Shown: in pieces, positions 41,290 through 49,873 of the stretch
Numbering within the stretch: the stretch's first letter is position 1
Layout of the letters: every line of letters begins with the position of its first letter
Position numbers and translations under genes: made by a program
Assembly: GCA_030426465.1 (NCBI GenBank)
Contig: JAUHYK010000004.1
Coordinates: 27,555-91,554, forward strand
Direction: 5' to 3'
Length of the DNA stretch: 64,000 bases
Origin: Alphaproteobacteria bacterium
GTDB taxonomy: Bacteria > Pseudomonadota > Alphaproteobacteria > Caulobacterales > Parvularculaceae
The notes under the pieces: generated by a model
Databases searched by the model: none
What the model saw: only the letters and a program-made list of their open reading frames with translations
Told to the model about the DNA's origin: nothing

Positions 41290-43139
41290 TCTTCTTTGTC
41301 AGCGTCGATTTCTGTTTTCAGCCAGCTTTTTCGGAACGCCTTTTGCGTGTCGGTGATTTCCATCTCCGCGTCTTCATAAGGCGTAATCTTGAGAGTCTGG
41401 TCTGCAGTGAAAATGGCGTTGACGGTGAACTCTTCACCGCGGCTCCGGAAGCGGATGGCGACCTCGTCACCCGGATCATGACGCTTCATCGCCTTTTCAT
41501 AGTCATCTTTACTGTCAATCGTGAACCGGCCAACGCTCAAAATATCATCGCCGCGGTCGAGCCCCGCCTTATAGAGAGGCGTTCCCGTCAATGTGTTAGA
41601 CGCAATAACAACAGCGTCGCCTTTTTCTTCAAACGAAACCCTGCCAAGGCTGGCCTTTTCCCGATCGTCGGCCTCGAGGTTTAATCCCGCCTGTGCGAAA
41701 AGCGGCGCAAAATCCGGCAGCCCCCCGTCTTCGATATAAGAGGCGAAAAACGCCGCCGCGAAGTCAGCGTCACCCGTCACATCGGCAAGGCCCTTGCGCA
41801 GATCGTCATGGGTGTAGGGTTTTTCCGTGACGCCATGAAGCTTCCAGAGATGGCGCATATAATCGTCAAGGGTCACGCCCTCAAACTGCGTCCGCAAGGT
41901 GAGGTCAAGCGCCAGCGCAATCACTTCTCCATAGGGATAATAGGAGACGAACATATTGGCGCGATTATCGGGATCGATGGCGCGCGCCGCATCGACAAAT
42001 GCAGCTTCAAGCGACATCGACTGCGGCGAACCCACTTCGCGCCCCGGCGCATTGATGATGAATGTAAGTGTATTGGCGAGATCATCCAGATAATCATCGA
42101 CAGGCGTCACGCCGCTGCGCACCCGCGCGACATCGCCGTAATAATTGGTGAAGCCTTCTGCGAACCACAGGCTTGGCGTCGGATTGGCGCGCGCGAAATC
42201 AAATGGCTCCAGTTCCGCCGGGCGCATGCGCTCCACATTCCAGGCGTGAAAGAACTCATGAGACAAAGTGCTGATCTGCGCAAAGTCCGCTTCGTAAAGT
42301 CCCTTCGTGCTGGAGAGTATCGTCGAATTGCGATGCTCCATCCCGTCGCCGGAAACATGCGGCAGGTAATCGGCGATAAAAGTGTAAACGCCATGATCGA
42401 ATTTCGGCGCTTCGCCGAAAATGTCGATCTGCTCGGCGACGATCTTTTTCGCCTCCTGCGCATAGCGGTCCATATCTTCGGCGTTGCCGTCATGGTGAAC
42501 CGCAAGGCGAATGGTCTGTCCATCGCTGAGTTTCCATGAACGCAAATCAAAATCGCTAAGCTCCGTCGGCGAGTCCATCAAGTATTGAAGATCAGGCGCG
42601 GTAAAGCGCAAACGCCCGCCTGCAGACGGCAATTGTGTCGCGGCCTTCCAGCGCCCATTGGGCGCGGCGAAAGAAATCTCTATGGCGCGGCCTTCCAGAC
42701 CTTCGGCCCAGATGAATGTAGCCGGCATGTTGAGATGCGCATGGGTGCGATCGATCTGACTATAGGTGCCGTCGGCGCGATCAGCATAGAGCGTATAGGA
42801 AACAGTGACCGCGCCGTCATGGCCTTCAACGCGCCAGCTATAGGGGTCGCGCTGTTCAAGTTTGAGCGCCCGGCCCCTGCCGTCCACCGCGCTGACGTCA
42901 TAAACATTCTTGGCGAACTCATGCAGCGCATAGCGCCCGGGAGAGGCGCGCGACATACGAAACACAAACGGCCCGTCAGCTAGGTCGCGAAAGCTCGCGG
43001 TAATCCGCGCTTCGTGATGGGCCGCATTATCAAATGATGCGTGATAGACGACGGGCGCATTTTCGGCCGCCGCCGGCGAAGCTGCAACGAATGAAACTGC
43101 GGCGAGAACGCTAGCGAGCGTGGCGATTTGATTCTTCAT
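41286..43139 (-). CDS. M61 family metallopeptidase with PDZ domain
   Basis: A 617-residue periplasmic peptidase. The start 43139 has AAGGGAA upstream and gives a clean signal peptide cleaved after SPAAA (about residue 25). The zinc site is HEFFH at 294-298 with the third ligand Glu328 in WFAEGFTNYY. The N-terminal beta domain and the C-terminal PDZ domain (about 525-600, GTPLYKAGLDRGDDILSVG) match glycyl aminopeptidases of family M61. It would clip N-terminal Gly/Ala from peptides. The ATG is on the boundary of the divergent rsmD region. Confidence 0.92.
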   Translation of the reverse strand: MKNQIATLASVLAAVSFVAASPAAAENAPVVYHASFDNAAHHEARITASFRDLADGPFVFRMSRASPGRYALHEFAKNVYDVSAVDGRGRALKLEQRDPYSWRVEGHDGAVTVSYTLYADRADGTYSQIDRTHAHLNMPATFIWAEGLEGRAIEISFAAPNGRWKAATQLPSAGGRLRFTAPDLQYLMDSPTELSDFDLRSWKLSDGQTIRLAVHHDGNAEDMDRYAQEAKKIVAEQIDIFGEAPKFDHGVYTFIADYLPHVSGDGMEHRNSTILSSTKGLYEADFAQISTLSHEFFHAWNVERMRPAELEPFDFARANPTPSLWFAEGFTNYYGDVARVRSGVTPVDDYLDDLANTLTFIINAPGREVGSPQSMSLEAAFVDAARAIDPDNRANMFVSYYPYGEVIALALDLTLRTQFEGVTLDDYMRHLWKLHGVTEKPYTHDDLRKGLADVTGDADFAAAFFASYIEDGGLPDFAPLFAQAGLNLEADDREKASLGRVSFEEKGDAVVIASNTLTGTPLYKAGLDRGDDILSVGRFTIDSKDDYEKAMKRHDPGDEVAIRFRSRGEEFTVNAIFTADQTLKITPYEDAEMEITDTQKAFRKSWLKTEIDADKED

Positions 43140-43267
43140 TGGGTTCCCTTTTTCTGCATCGTGGCTGCAAACCGCGCATCCGGCAATGGTCCGAGGGCAA
43201 TCGCCTGATGGAGATTGCGGGAGCATCGAACTTGCTGATAAGAGAGCGCTTTTCCCAAAAGGCTCTC

Positions 43268-43831
43268 ATGCGCATCATCGGCGGACAATTCAGCGGCAGA
43301 AAAATCATCGCCCCCAAAGGCATGGTCGCCCGTCCCACGGCGGAGCGTACGCGCGAGGCGCTGTTCAATATTCTCACCTCGCGCAGCGATGTGGAGTTTG
43401 AAGGCGCGCGGGTGATCGACCTGTTCGCCGGATCGGGCGCGCTGGGGCTCGAGGCCATGTCGCGCGGCGCCGAATGGTGTTTGTTTGTCGAAACGGACGC
43501 GAATGCGCGCGGCGCCATCCGGGATAATATCGAGGCGCTGGCCCTGTTCGGATCGACCCGGATTCACCGCCGCTCCGCCGCCGATCTCGGGTCCAAACCC
43601 GCCGGCGTCGGCCCGGCTTTCACCCTCGCCTTTCTCGATCCGCCCTATGGCAAGAATCTTTGCGTTCCGGCGCTGGAGATCCTGCATTCCGGAGGCTGGT
43701 TGAAACCCGGCGCTGTCGTGATTGTTGAGCAGGGCGCTGATGAACCGCCGGTCGCTGTCGACGGCTTCACGGAGGAGGATCGCCGAAGCTACGGCGCCGC
43801 CCAGATCGGAATTTATCTCTACGCCGGTTAG
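43268..43831 (+). CDS. rsmD: 16S rRNA (guanine966-N2)-methyltransferase
   Basis: A 187-residue Rossmann-fold methyltransferase acting on G966 of 16S rRNA. SAM is bound by VIDLFAGSGALGLEAMSRG (about 49-67), and the catalytic DPPYG is at 124-128. ATG 43268 with AAAGG upstream gives the normal family length; the upstream in-frame ATG 43208 lacks a ribosome site. Its stop interlocks with the convergent gene (TTAG). Confidence 0.94.
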   Translation: MRIIGGQFSGRKIIAPKGMVARPTAERTREALFNILTSRSDVEFEGARVIDLFAGSGALGLEAMSRGAEWCLFVETDANARGAIRDNIEALALFGSTRIHRRSAADLGSKPAGVGPAFTLAFLDPPYGKNLCVPALEILHSGGWLKPGAVVIVEQGADEPPVAVDGFTEEDRRSYGAAQIGIYLYAG

Positions 43832-45045
43832 TTTGCGAGCGGCGTCGCCGCCTTCGCGCCGCGCGTTGTCACCAGAAAATCATAGCCAAGCAGCATGAAT
43901 TTGGACTCCGGTGAAAGCGAGTTGATTTTTTTCTGGCCGAGACTGCGCCGAAGCGGTTCAAGCCCGATCACCGCCCAGTCCTGCTGCGGGATATCCTCCG
44001 CCGTCAGACCGGCGAGCTCCAGCAACTCGGAGACGTCCTCGCCGGAATATTCAACGGTTTTGAAAAATCCGTCTGCTGAGGGCATGATCTGCGTCGTTTC
44101 GCCCGCGAGCGGATAAATCACAATGCGCAGGACGGAGCGCCCGTTGGCGGCGGCGACGCCCTCAACCAGAGAACCGATATCGAACGTGTTCAGGAAAGTG
44201 GCGCCCAGCCCCACATGATTGGCGCCCATTTTAAAGATCGCCCGCGGAGCCCGCCCCCGCGCGCTTCCATACGCGTCAAGAAACTGGCGTCGGATCAGCG
44301 CGACGCGATCCACATTGCTGATATAGTTCTCGCCGCGTGCAAAAGCCTGATAGACATCGGCGCTTTCGCGCAACGCCTCGATCAACGCCAACGACGTCTT
44401 ATCGCGTGTAAAAAAGGTCTCTAGTTCGGCGAAAATTTCTGGCGTCACGATGAACATGAACATGGCGCCCTGATTGCCGGTCGCGAACGCTTCTTGTTCG
44501 TTTGATAGTAGCTGAGCGAGACGCGCCTTCGCTGTATCGCCCCGTGCGCGATCAAGGAGCGTTTGAAGATGCAGCAAGGCCGACCCGATAAACTCCTGAT
44601 CAATACCCCATAGATCGCCGCCATTCTTCAGAATTGATGCGGCGAGATCTGCGTCTTCCTGCATATTGAGAAACGGCACGGCCAGCGGCCTGCCCTCAAG
44701 CGCTGCAGCAAGCCCGTCGACGCCGTCGCGCTTCAGGACGCCGCTCACCCAGTCGGCAGTAAAGGGACCAGTCTCAACAACATGATGCAGGACGCCGCCG
44801 TCGCGCGCGGCCTCGGCGAGCGCCCGCGTGATTTGCGGCGAACCAGCGAAGCCGTGATCCTCGCCCACAAGAATGAACTGCGCATCGGGTAGCCGTTCAA
44901 GGATGAGCGCAGCGCCAGGTCCTTCAAGCCCCGCCTCGGTGACAGCCATCGGCGAGACAGTCGCCGCCCCTGTTGCTTCAGTTTCCTGTGCAGCAACCGG
45001 AGCTGATATCACTGCAGCCAGTGCAGCCAGGATTGTCCGGATCAT
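43828..45045 (-). CDS. Exported protein with ChaN/EreA-like motifs
   Basis: A 405-residue secreted or periplasmic protein; the signal peptide ends APVAAQ near residue 20. The strand ILVGEDHGFAGSPQITRALA (about 58-77) has the Gly-Glu-Asp-His pattern seen at the start of ChaN-like haem-binding and erythromycin-esterase-like (EreA/Tiki) proteins, and FKMGANHVGLG later carries a conserved His. These families share an alpha/beta fold with acidic and His residues in the active site. Function is not assigned; haem binding or hydrolysis are both possible. Convergent with rsmD. Confidence 0.6.
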   Translation of the reverse strand: MIRTILAALAAVISAPVAAQETEATGAATVSPMAVTEAGLEGPGAALILERLPDAQFILVGEDHGFAGSPQITRALAEAARDGGVLHHVVETGPFTADWVSGVLKRDGVDGLAAALEGRPLAVPFLNMQEDADLAASILKNGGDLWGIDQEFIGSALLHLQTLLDRARGDTAKARLAQLLSNEQEAFATGNQGAMFMFIVTPEIFAELETFFTRDKTSLALIEALRESADVYQAFARGENYISNVDRVALIRRQFLDAYGSARGRAPRAIFKMGANHVGLGATFLNTFDIGSLVEGVAAANGRSVLRIVIYPLAGETTQIMPSADGFFKTVEYSGEDVSELLELAGLTAEDIPQQDWAVIGLEPLRRSLGQKKINSLSPESKFMLLGYDFLVTTRGAKAATPLAN

Positions 45046-45205
45046 CTTTTTTCACCCCGTCTTGATGTCGCTGGCGACAGTAACCTGTACCGCCGCAAAA
45101 GCCCCCCCAAAGCGACGGGCCGCCTGTGAGATGCGACGCGATGTCCGCGCCAGCGAGTATCCGCGCCTTTCGTGCGACGAACCGTTAACTAAGGCTTTGT
45201 CGAGG

Positions 45206-45221
45206 TTAAGTCGACCTTAAC
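45206..45221 (+). promoter_or_regulatory. CtrA-type box TTAA-N7-TTAAC
   Basis: TTAA (45206-45209), seven bases, then TTAAC (45217-45221) fits the binding site of the cell-cycle regulator CtrA. The site also forms an inverted repeat GGTTAAG/CTTAACC (45204-45210, 45216-45222). It lies 45 bases upstream of the small membrane gene at 45267, at a distance suited to a -35-overlapping activator. Confidence 0.6.
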
Positions 45222-45266
45222 CAGCTCCGCCTAAGCTGATCTTCATGCATGAGACGGGGGACCCCC

Positions 45267-45551
45267 ATGTTTTCGATTTTTGATGTTTATTCACTCGCGC
45301 TGTTGCTTGCGTCGATGGGACTATTCGTCAAACGCTATATGACGCAGGACCCGCCCGTATATCCCTATCTGATCATCGCCAGCACCTGCCTCGTCGCCAA
45401 TTGGCTGGGCGAAGCCGGCGGCGGCGTTTTCGCGCTGGCGCTGCTTCTGGCGGCGTCCTTTTCGTTTCTTGGCTGCCTCCTCTATCCAAGCTGGCGCTCG
45501 ATGAATGGCGATGAGGACAAAAAAACAGCCGCGGCTGACGACGCCCTCTAA
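45267..45551 (+). CDS. Small three-helix membrane protein, XrtV-accessory-like
   Basis: A 94-residue protein with a short start MFSIFDVYSLALLLASMG, a middle PYLIIASTCLVANWLGEAGG and a terminal LLLAASFSFLGCLLYPSWR. The order of an amphipathic IFD start, a proline before the second helix, the VANWLG motif and a YPSWR end resembles the small protein annotated as XrtV sorting-system accessory in alphaproteobacteria (recalled, not searched). The start is the ATG behind a G-rich stretch; an upstream ATG 18 bases earlier is also in frame. A CtrA-type box precedes it. An exosortase substrate is found at 21950. Confidence 0.6.
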   Translation: MFSIFDVYSLALLLASMGLFVKRYMTQDPPVYPYLIIASTCLVANWLGEAGGGVFALALLLAASFSFLGCLLYPSWRSMNGDEDKKTAAADDAL

Positions 45552-45589
45552 CACCCCTTGCAGGCCGCTATCCGCGCGCCTATTTTCTG

Positions 45590-45755
45590 AAAGCTGCCCG
45601 GCCCGTCAGGATGACATTCCCCGGGGCCTTATCCATTCGATCGGGAGCTGTCTCTGGTTAGGGCCGTGGCCCTTCTCACGCGGCGCCCACCTGTACCTTA
45701 GGGTCCAGGGCGAACAAAAAATCCAACGGCCAGGGCGGCGCTTATTTCCTGAAAG
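45590..45755 (+). ncRNA. ssrS: 6S RNA
   Basis: The RNA folds with a closing stem of 13 positions, GCTGCCCGGCCCG (45593-45605) with CGGCCAGGGCGGC (45727-45739), with one mismatch and two wobbles. The segment CATTCCCCGGGGCC matches the E. coli 6S 5' region with CAGTCCCCTGAGCC, and the internal hairpin CACCTGTACCTTAGGGTCC corresponds to the conserved E. coli hairpin with CACCTTGAACCAAGGGTTC. A seven-T run (45756-45762) follows. Synteny fits: 5-formyl-THF cyclo-ligase, the classic 6S neighbour, lies downstream on the same strand. 6S binds the housekeeping RNA polymerase by mimicking an open promoter. Ends are approximate. Confidence 0.85.
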
Positions 45756-45943
45756 TTTTTTTAGACGACTGACGGCCGGCGCAGAGATAACGCCGCGCCA
45801 CTCAGCCAGAAAACGCATAACATGGCAATATATCGCACAATATAAAATCTTCTTGAAAGATAGCGTCAGAATAGCAGACACACACTCTCTTTTCCGGATA
45901 AGCTGAGAGAAATCAGCATGGATGAAAGGGCAACACTGCGATC

Positions 45944-46426
45944 ATGGCGAAACTTGACGAGGCGAATGTTCAAATCCTGTCCCTGATGCAACAGGACGCA
46001 GCCTTAACCGCCGACGAGATCGCAGAGGAAGTGGGCCTTTCCGCCTCCGCCGTGCAAAAACGCCTTCGCCAGATGCGCGCCAGCGGCGTGATTGAACGCG
46101 AGGCCGCAATTGTCTCAGCCGATGCACTGGGCGGCGTGTCGCTCTTCCTCGTCAATGTCCAGCTCATTCGCACCAAGCACAACACGATTGGCTCATTCCG
46201 GGCGCTGATGGCCGATACGGAAGAAGTCGTTCAGTGTTTTCACATTTCAGGGGCTTTCGATTTCTGCCTGCTTGTCGCCGCAAAGGACACACATGCCTAT
46301 GAAGCCTTTTCAAACCGATTGTTCACCGAGGACAATTTTGTCGCCAGGTTTGAAACCAGTGTTGTCCTGCGGTCGGTGAAATACGGCTTTGCCCTGCCCC
46401 TCGAGCAATTGCTGGCCGGGCGTTAG
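45944..46426 (+). CDS. Lrp/AsnC family transcriptional regulator
   Basis: A 160-residue regulator with an N-terminal HTH (TADEIAEEVGLSASAVQKRL) and a C-terminal RAM ligand domain (VVQCFHISGAFDFCLLVAA). Lrp-type proteins sense amino acids and act as oligomers on dyad sites. A dyad TATAT/ATATA (45829-45844) lies upstream in a clearly AT-rich leader and could be its own site (weak). It is inserted between 6S RNA and the cyclo-ligase gene, nine bases from the latter. Confidence 0.88.
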   Translation: MAKLDEANVQILSLMQQDAALTADEIAEEVGLSASAVQKRLRQMRASGVIEREAAIVSADALGGVSLFLVNVQLIRTKHNTIGSFRALMADTEEVVQCFHISGAFDFCLLVAAKDTHAYEAFSNRLFTEDNFVARFETSVVLRSVKYGFALPLEQLLAGR

Positions 46427-46435
46427 GAGGATTTC

Positions 46436-47020
46436 ATGCTGCCGCCCATTGGCTCTTTTTTCGATCCAAAGACCGTCCTGCGCGAACGCATGAAAGGGGA
46501 GCGGCGCGCCGCGTCAAAAGCACGGCCGGACGCCGGCGTGCATGCGGCCGCAAATTTCATGAAGTCGATTCCGCGCGGCGAAAGCCCGGTCGTCTCGCTC
46601 TATTTTCCCATGCGTCATGAACTCGACACCGAGCCGCTTGTCGCCGCTCTGATTGAGGATGGCGCCACCGTCGCGCTGCCCGTCGTCGCACGGAAAAAAT
46701 CCCCGCTCGTCTTTCGCGCCTACACCCCCGGCGACGCCATGATTGCAGGCTCCTATGGCGAACAGATCCCCGCAGAAACCGCGCCGGAGGCGACCCCGGA
46801 TATTCTCGTGATCCCGCTTCTCGCCTTCACCCGGGACGGCGGACGGCTCGGCTATGGCGGCGGTTATTATGACCGGACCCTTGAAAAACTGCGCAAAACC
46901 GGCGCGCCGCTGGCTGTCGGTTACGCCTTTGGCGCTCAGGAAGTTGACGCGCTCCCCCTCTCCCCCCTAGATCAGCCGCTAGACTGGATTGTCACCGAAC
47001 GCGGAGCGGTGAAATGTTAG
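46436..47020 (+). CDS. ygfA: 5-formyltetrahydrofolate cyclo-ligase
   Basis: A 194-residue ATP-dependent enzyme converting 5-formyl-THF to 5,10-methenyl-THF. The hallmark is GGRLGYGGGYYDRTLEKL starting at about 136, and VSLYFPMRHELDTEPLVA in the middle. AGGAGG precedes the ATG. Downstream of 6S RNA as in many proteobacteria, where stationary-phase control of this enzyme and 6S is linked. The next gene, YmdB-like, follows at 47040. Confidence 0.92.
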   Translation: MLPPIGSFFDPKTVLRERMKGERRAASKARPDAGVHAAANFMKSIPRGESPVVSLYFPMRHELDTEPLVAALIEDGATVALPVVARKKSPLVFRAYTPGDAMIAGSYGEQIPAETAPEATPDILVIPLLAFTRDGGRLGYGGGYYDRTLEKLRKTGAPLAVGYAFGAQEVDALPLSPLDQPLDWIVTERGAVKC

Positions 47021-47039
47021 GACCAGTGCGGAGCGTATT

Positions 47040-47855
47040 TTGCGGATTGCGGTTTTTGGCGACGTTGTAGGCAGAAGCGGGCGTAATGGCCTGCTCGACC
47101 GGCTGCCGGGTTTCAGAAAAAAACTCGCCCTTGATTTTATCATCGTCAATGTAGAGAACGCGGCGGGCGGTTTCGGCGTTACACGCGACATCGCCGAGGC
47201 GTTTCTCGACGCCGGCGCCGATGCGCTGACGACAGGCAATCACGCCTATGACCAGCGCGACGAGATTGACATTTACGACCGTGAAGACCGGCTCCTGCGG
47301 CCGGTGAATTTCGCGCCGTCAAATCCCGGGCGCGGCAGCGGCGTCTTCGAAGCAAGAAACGGCGCCAGCGTTCTGGTCGTCCATGCCCAGGGACAGATCG
47401 GCATGCACCCTTGCGACGATCCCTTCGCCGCTGTGGATCGCGAGCTTGCGGGCGCGGTTCTGGGCAAAGACATCGATGCTGTGATCGTCGATTTCCATGC
47501 CGAAGCGACCTCGGAGAAGATGGCCATGGGCCACTTTCTGGACGGGCGGGCGAGCCTTGTTGTGGGAACCCATACGCATGTTCCGACTGCGGATGACCAG
47601 ATCTTGCCGCGCGGCACCGGCTATATCACCGACCTCGGCATGTGCGGCGATTATGACAGCGTCATCGGCATGGAAAAGTCTGAGCCTTTACGCCGTTTCA
47701 CGACCAAGATGAATAGCGGGCGCTTCAGCCCCGCCAATGGCGAAGCGACCCTTTGCGGCGTCGTCATTGAGACCGATCCCAAGACCGGACTGGCTTCCAG
47801 CATTCATCCTGTTCGCGCCGACGGACGCCTGCGTCGGGCGATGCCAGAATTTTAG
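47040..47855 (+). CDS. YmdB-type metallophosphoesterase (TIGR00282)
   Basis: A 271-residue calcineurin-like phosphoesterase with cyclic-nucleotide 2',3'-phosphodiesterase activity in characterised relatives. Motifs: FGDVVGRSGR (Asp8), VNVENAAGGFGV, TTGNHAYDQRDEID, FHAEATSEKMAMGHFLDGR and GTHTHVPTAD. Start is TTG at 47040; no ATG is available before the conserved Arg-Ile-Ala-Val strand. Same strand as the cyclo-ligase. Confidence 0.93.
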   Translation: MRIAVFGDVVGRSGRNGLLDRLPGFRKKLALDFIIVNVENAAGGFGVTRDIAEAFLDAGADALTTGNHAYDQRDEIDIYDREDRLLRPVNFAPSNPGRGSGVFEARNGASVLVVHAQGQIGMHPCDDPFAAVDRELAGAVLGKDIDAVIVDFHAEATSEKMAMGHFLDGRASLVVGTHTHVPTADDQILPRGTGYITDLGMCGDYDSVIGMEKSEPLRRFTTKMNSGRFSPANGEATLCGVVIETDPKTGLASSIHPVRADGRLRRAMPEF

Positions 47856-47864
47856 ACCCGGATT

Positions 47865-49808
47865 TTAAACCGTCGCGGCGAAGATCACATTCCAGAAGAT
47901 GAGCGTCAGTGTCAGCCCGGCAAGCGCCATCACGAACGCCGTGTGATGGAGCTTTCTGAAAACACCCCATCCGGAAGCGCGCCATACCTGCCAAAGACTC
48001 GCAACTCCCAGCAGGGCGACAGCAAAGACAACAAGCCCGACGAGGCGCAGCGACACAACCGATGCAGGCGGGTACGCCTGCAAGCCTGCGGCGCCAAGGC
48101 TCGACAAATCCGCCAGCACCCAAAGCGTTGCGCCCACAAACATAAAGGTCACAACCGCCGCAGCCATGGCGCCAACGCCGATCAGGCCGCCTACCCGGCT
48201 TTGCACTATGTCACGCCCCTGACGGCGCCACGCGCCCAACAATGTCGTCGCGGCGAAGAACAACGCCGCCCCAAGTCCGAGGTTAAGATAGTCAGCATTT
48301 GTGGCGATCGTTTCCCGGTCATAGGAATGAACGCCCGACCCGTCGCTGAAATGCGTGACTCGGCCTTTTCCGTCACGGCCAAAGGTGATGCGCTCTCCTT
48401 TGCGGTTTTCAAACGTGTCAGGCGCGCCGGGCAATGGCGCGTAATGATGCGATTTGCCGCCCTTGGTGACCGTCAAGCCGCCGCCTTCCGCCGGCGCTAC
48501 AGACGCCCGATCGCTGGAAGCGAAGAGTTTTTCAAACATCGAAAAGGAGCGCCGGTTGTTGAAATAGTTGCCCGCAAAGGAAGCGGCCTTTTCTTCAAAA
48601 GCCGGATCATCCTGCGCGGGCGTTGCGGGCCGGTCCAGCACATGATCGATCACCAGCGGGCCGAGATCGGAAACGAGCCCGCGATCATTCGTCGTGCTTT
48701 GCGAAACGAAAACCCCAAGATCGTATTCCGGGACCAGCATCATATAGGTGTAGAACGCCGTCGTGGCGCCGCCATGACCAAAGGTTTCAACATCGCGATA
48801 AACATTGGTCATGAAGCCATGGGCGAGATCGGCGCCGGGCGCACGATCGTCAAAGGCGCGTTTCCACATGAGGTCGTGGGTGTCAGCGCTCATCAACCGG
48901 ACACCGTCCTGTTCGCCGCGCCCGAGGTGAAATAGCATCCAGCGCGCCATATCATCCGATGTCGAGGCGATGGCGCCCGCTGGCGCAAACGGTCCGATCT
49001 GCATCAACTCAGCCGGTTTCAGGGCGCCCGCCTTAACGTCGTAACCCGTGGCCAGTTCTGCGCGCTCCGCCTCCGTCATTTCCGACGGCGCCGCAATGGT
49101 TGTGTGCGTCATGGCGAGGGGTTTTAGAATTTCCGCTTCGAGAAAGTCGCGAAAGGACATACCTGAAACATCTTCGACAATTTTCGCCGCCAGCGCCGAA
49201 CCCCAGTTTGAATAGGAGGTGCGCGCGCCAGGCGCATAGACACGCTTTGGCATGGTTTCTTTCAGCGCATCGGTCAGCGAGACGTCGCCATCATCGGGGT
49301 AAGTGAAAACCGCGAGCGTATCTTCAAAGCCGGCGCGATGCGCCATCAGGTCATTCATGGTCACCGGCGCGCCGAACGCCTCCGGGATCGCTATATCTTT
49401 TAGATAGGTGTTCACATCCGCATCAAGATCGATCAGCCCGCGCTCCTGAAGCATCATCACCGCGGTCCAGGTGAATGTCTTGGAGACAGAGCCAATGCGG
49501 AACATTGTTTCCTGACCGCTCGCCGGAATGCCTGCGTCAACATCCTTTTCACCATAGGCTTTGGCGAAAACAATCTTGCCGTTCCTGACGACGCTCACCG
49601 TCACGGCGGGGAGATCATGTTCCCGCATATGGGCGGCGATGACGCCGTCCACATAACCTTCAAGCACCGCCTCTTTGCGGGTCGGCTCAAAGGCGGGCAG
49701 CGCCACCTCGTCCACCGGCGTCGAGGGCGATGCGTCGGGCGGGGGAATCTGCGCCCATAGAGGCGTCGCGGCGAGCATCAGCAAAACGGTGAGGAAAAGG
49801 CGCATCAT
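47865..49808 (-). CDS. Serine hydrolase (class C beta-lactamase fold) with C-terminal membrane domain
   Basis: A 647-residue exported enzyme. Signal peptide ends TPLWAQ; start 49808 has AAGGGAGA upstream. Active-site motifs are SVSK (107-110), YSN (199-201) and HGG (about 324), as in penicillin-binding esterases and class C beta-lactamases. After a linker domain there are about four transmembrane helices (from about residue 520), an arrangement known in serine hydrolases that act at the membrane surface. A peptidase or D-aminopeptidase role is possible, but substrate is unknown. Convergent with YmdB-like gene. Confidence 0.88.
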   Translation of the reverse strand: MMRLFLTVLLMLAATPLWAQIPPPDASPSTPVDEVALPAFEPTRKEAVLEGYVDGVIAAHMREHDLPAVTVSVVRNGKIVFAKAYGEKDVDAGIPASGQETMFRIGSVSKTFTWTAVMMLQERGLIDLDADVNTYLKDIAIPEAFGAPVTMNDLMAHRAGFEDTLAVFTYPDDGDVSLTDALKETMPKRVYAPGARTSYSNWGSALAAKIVEDVSGMSFRDFLEAEILKPLAMTHTTIAAPSEMTEAERAELATGYDVKAGALKPAELMQIGPFAPAGAIASTSDDMARWMLFHLGRGEQDGVRLMSADTHDLMWKRAFDDRAPGADLAHGFMTNVYRDVETFGHGGATTAFYTYMMLVPEYDLGVFVSQSTTNDRGLVSDLGPLVIDHVLDRPATPAQDDPAFEEKAASFAGNYFNNRRSFSMFEKLFASSDRASVAPAEGGGLTVTKGGKSHHYAPLPGAPDTFENRKGERITFGRDGKGRVTHFSDGSGVHSYDRETIATNADYLNLGLGAALFFAATTLLGAWRRQGRDIVQSRVGGLIGVGAMAAAVVTFMFVGATLWVLADLSSLGAAGLQAYPPASVVSLRLVGLVVFAVALLGVASLWQVWRASGWGVFRKLHHTAFVMALAGLTLTLIFWNVIFAATV

Positions 49809-49873
49809 CTGTCTCCCTTGGCCGGAGCAACCTAACAGACCCCGAACAACAGACAATGCGCCTTCCTCAGAAC

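Noticed and set aside
45606-45881. Open frames of 91 and 133 codons over the 6S RNA region
   Set aside because: The region folds as 6S RNA with conserved motifs; the frames are in both directions and lack coding features.
47943-48935. 330-codon open frame antisense to the membrane-bound serine hydrolase
   Set aside because: The opposite strand carries the SVSK, YSN and HGG motifs.
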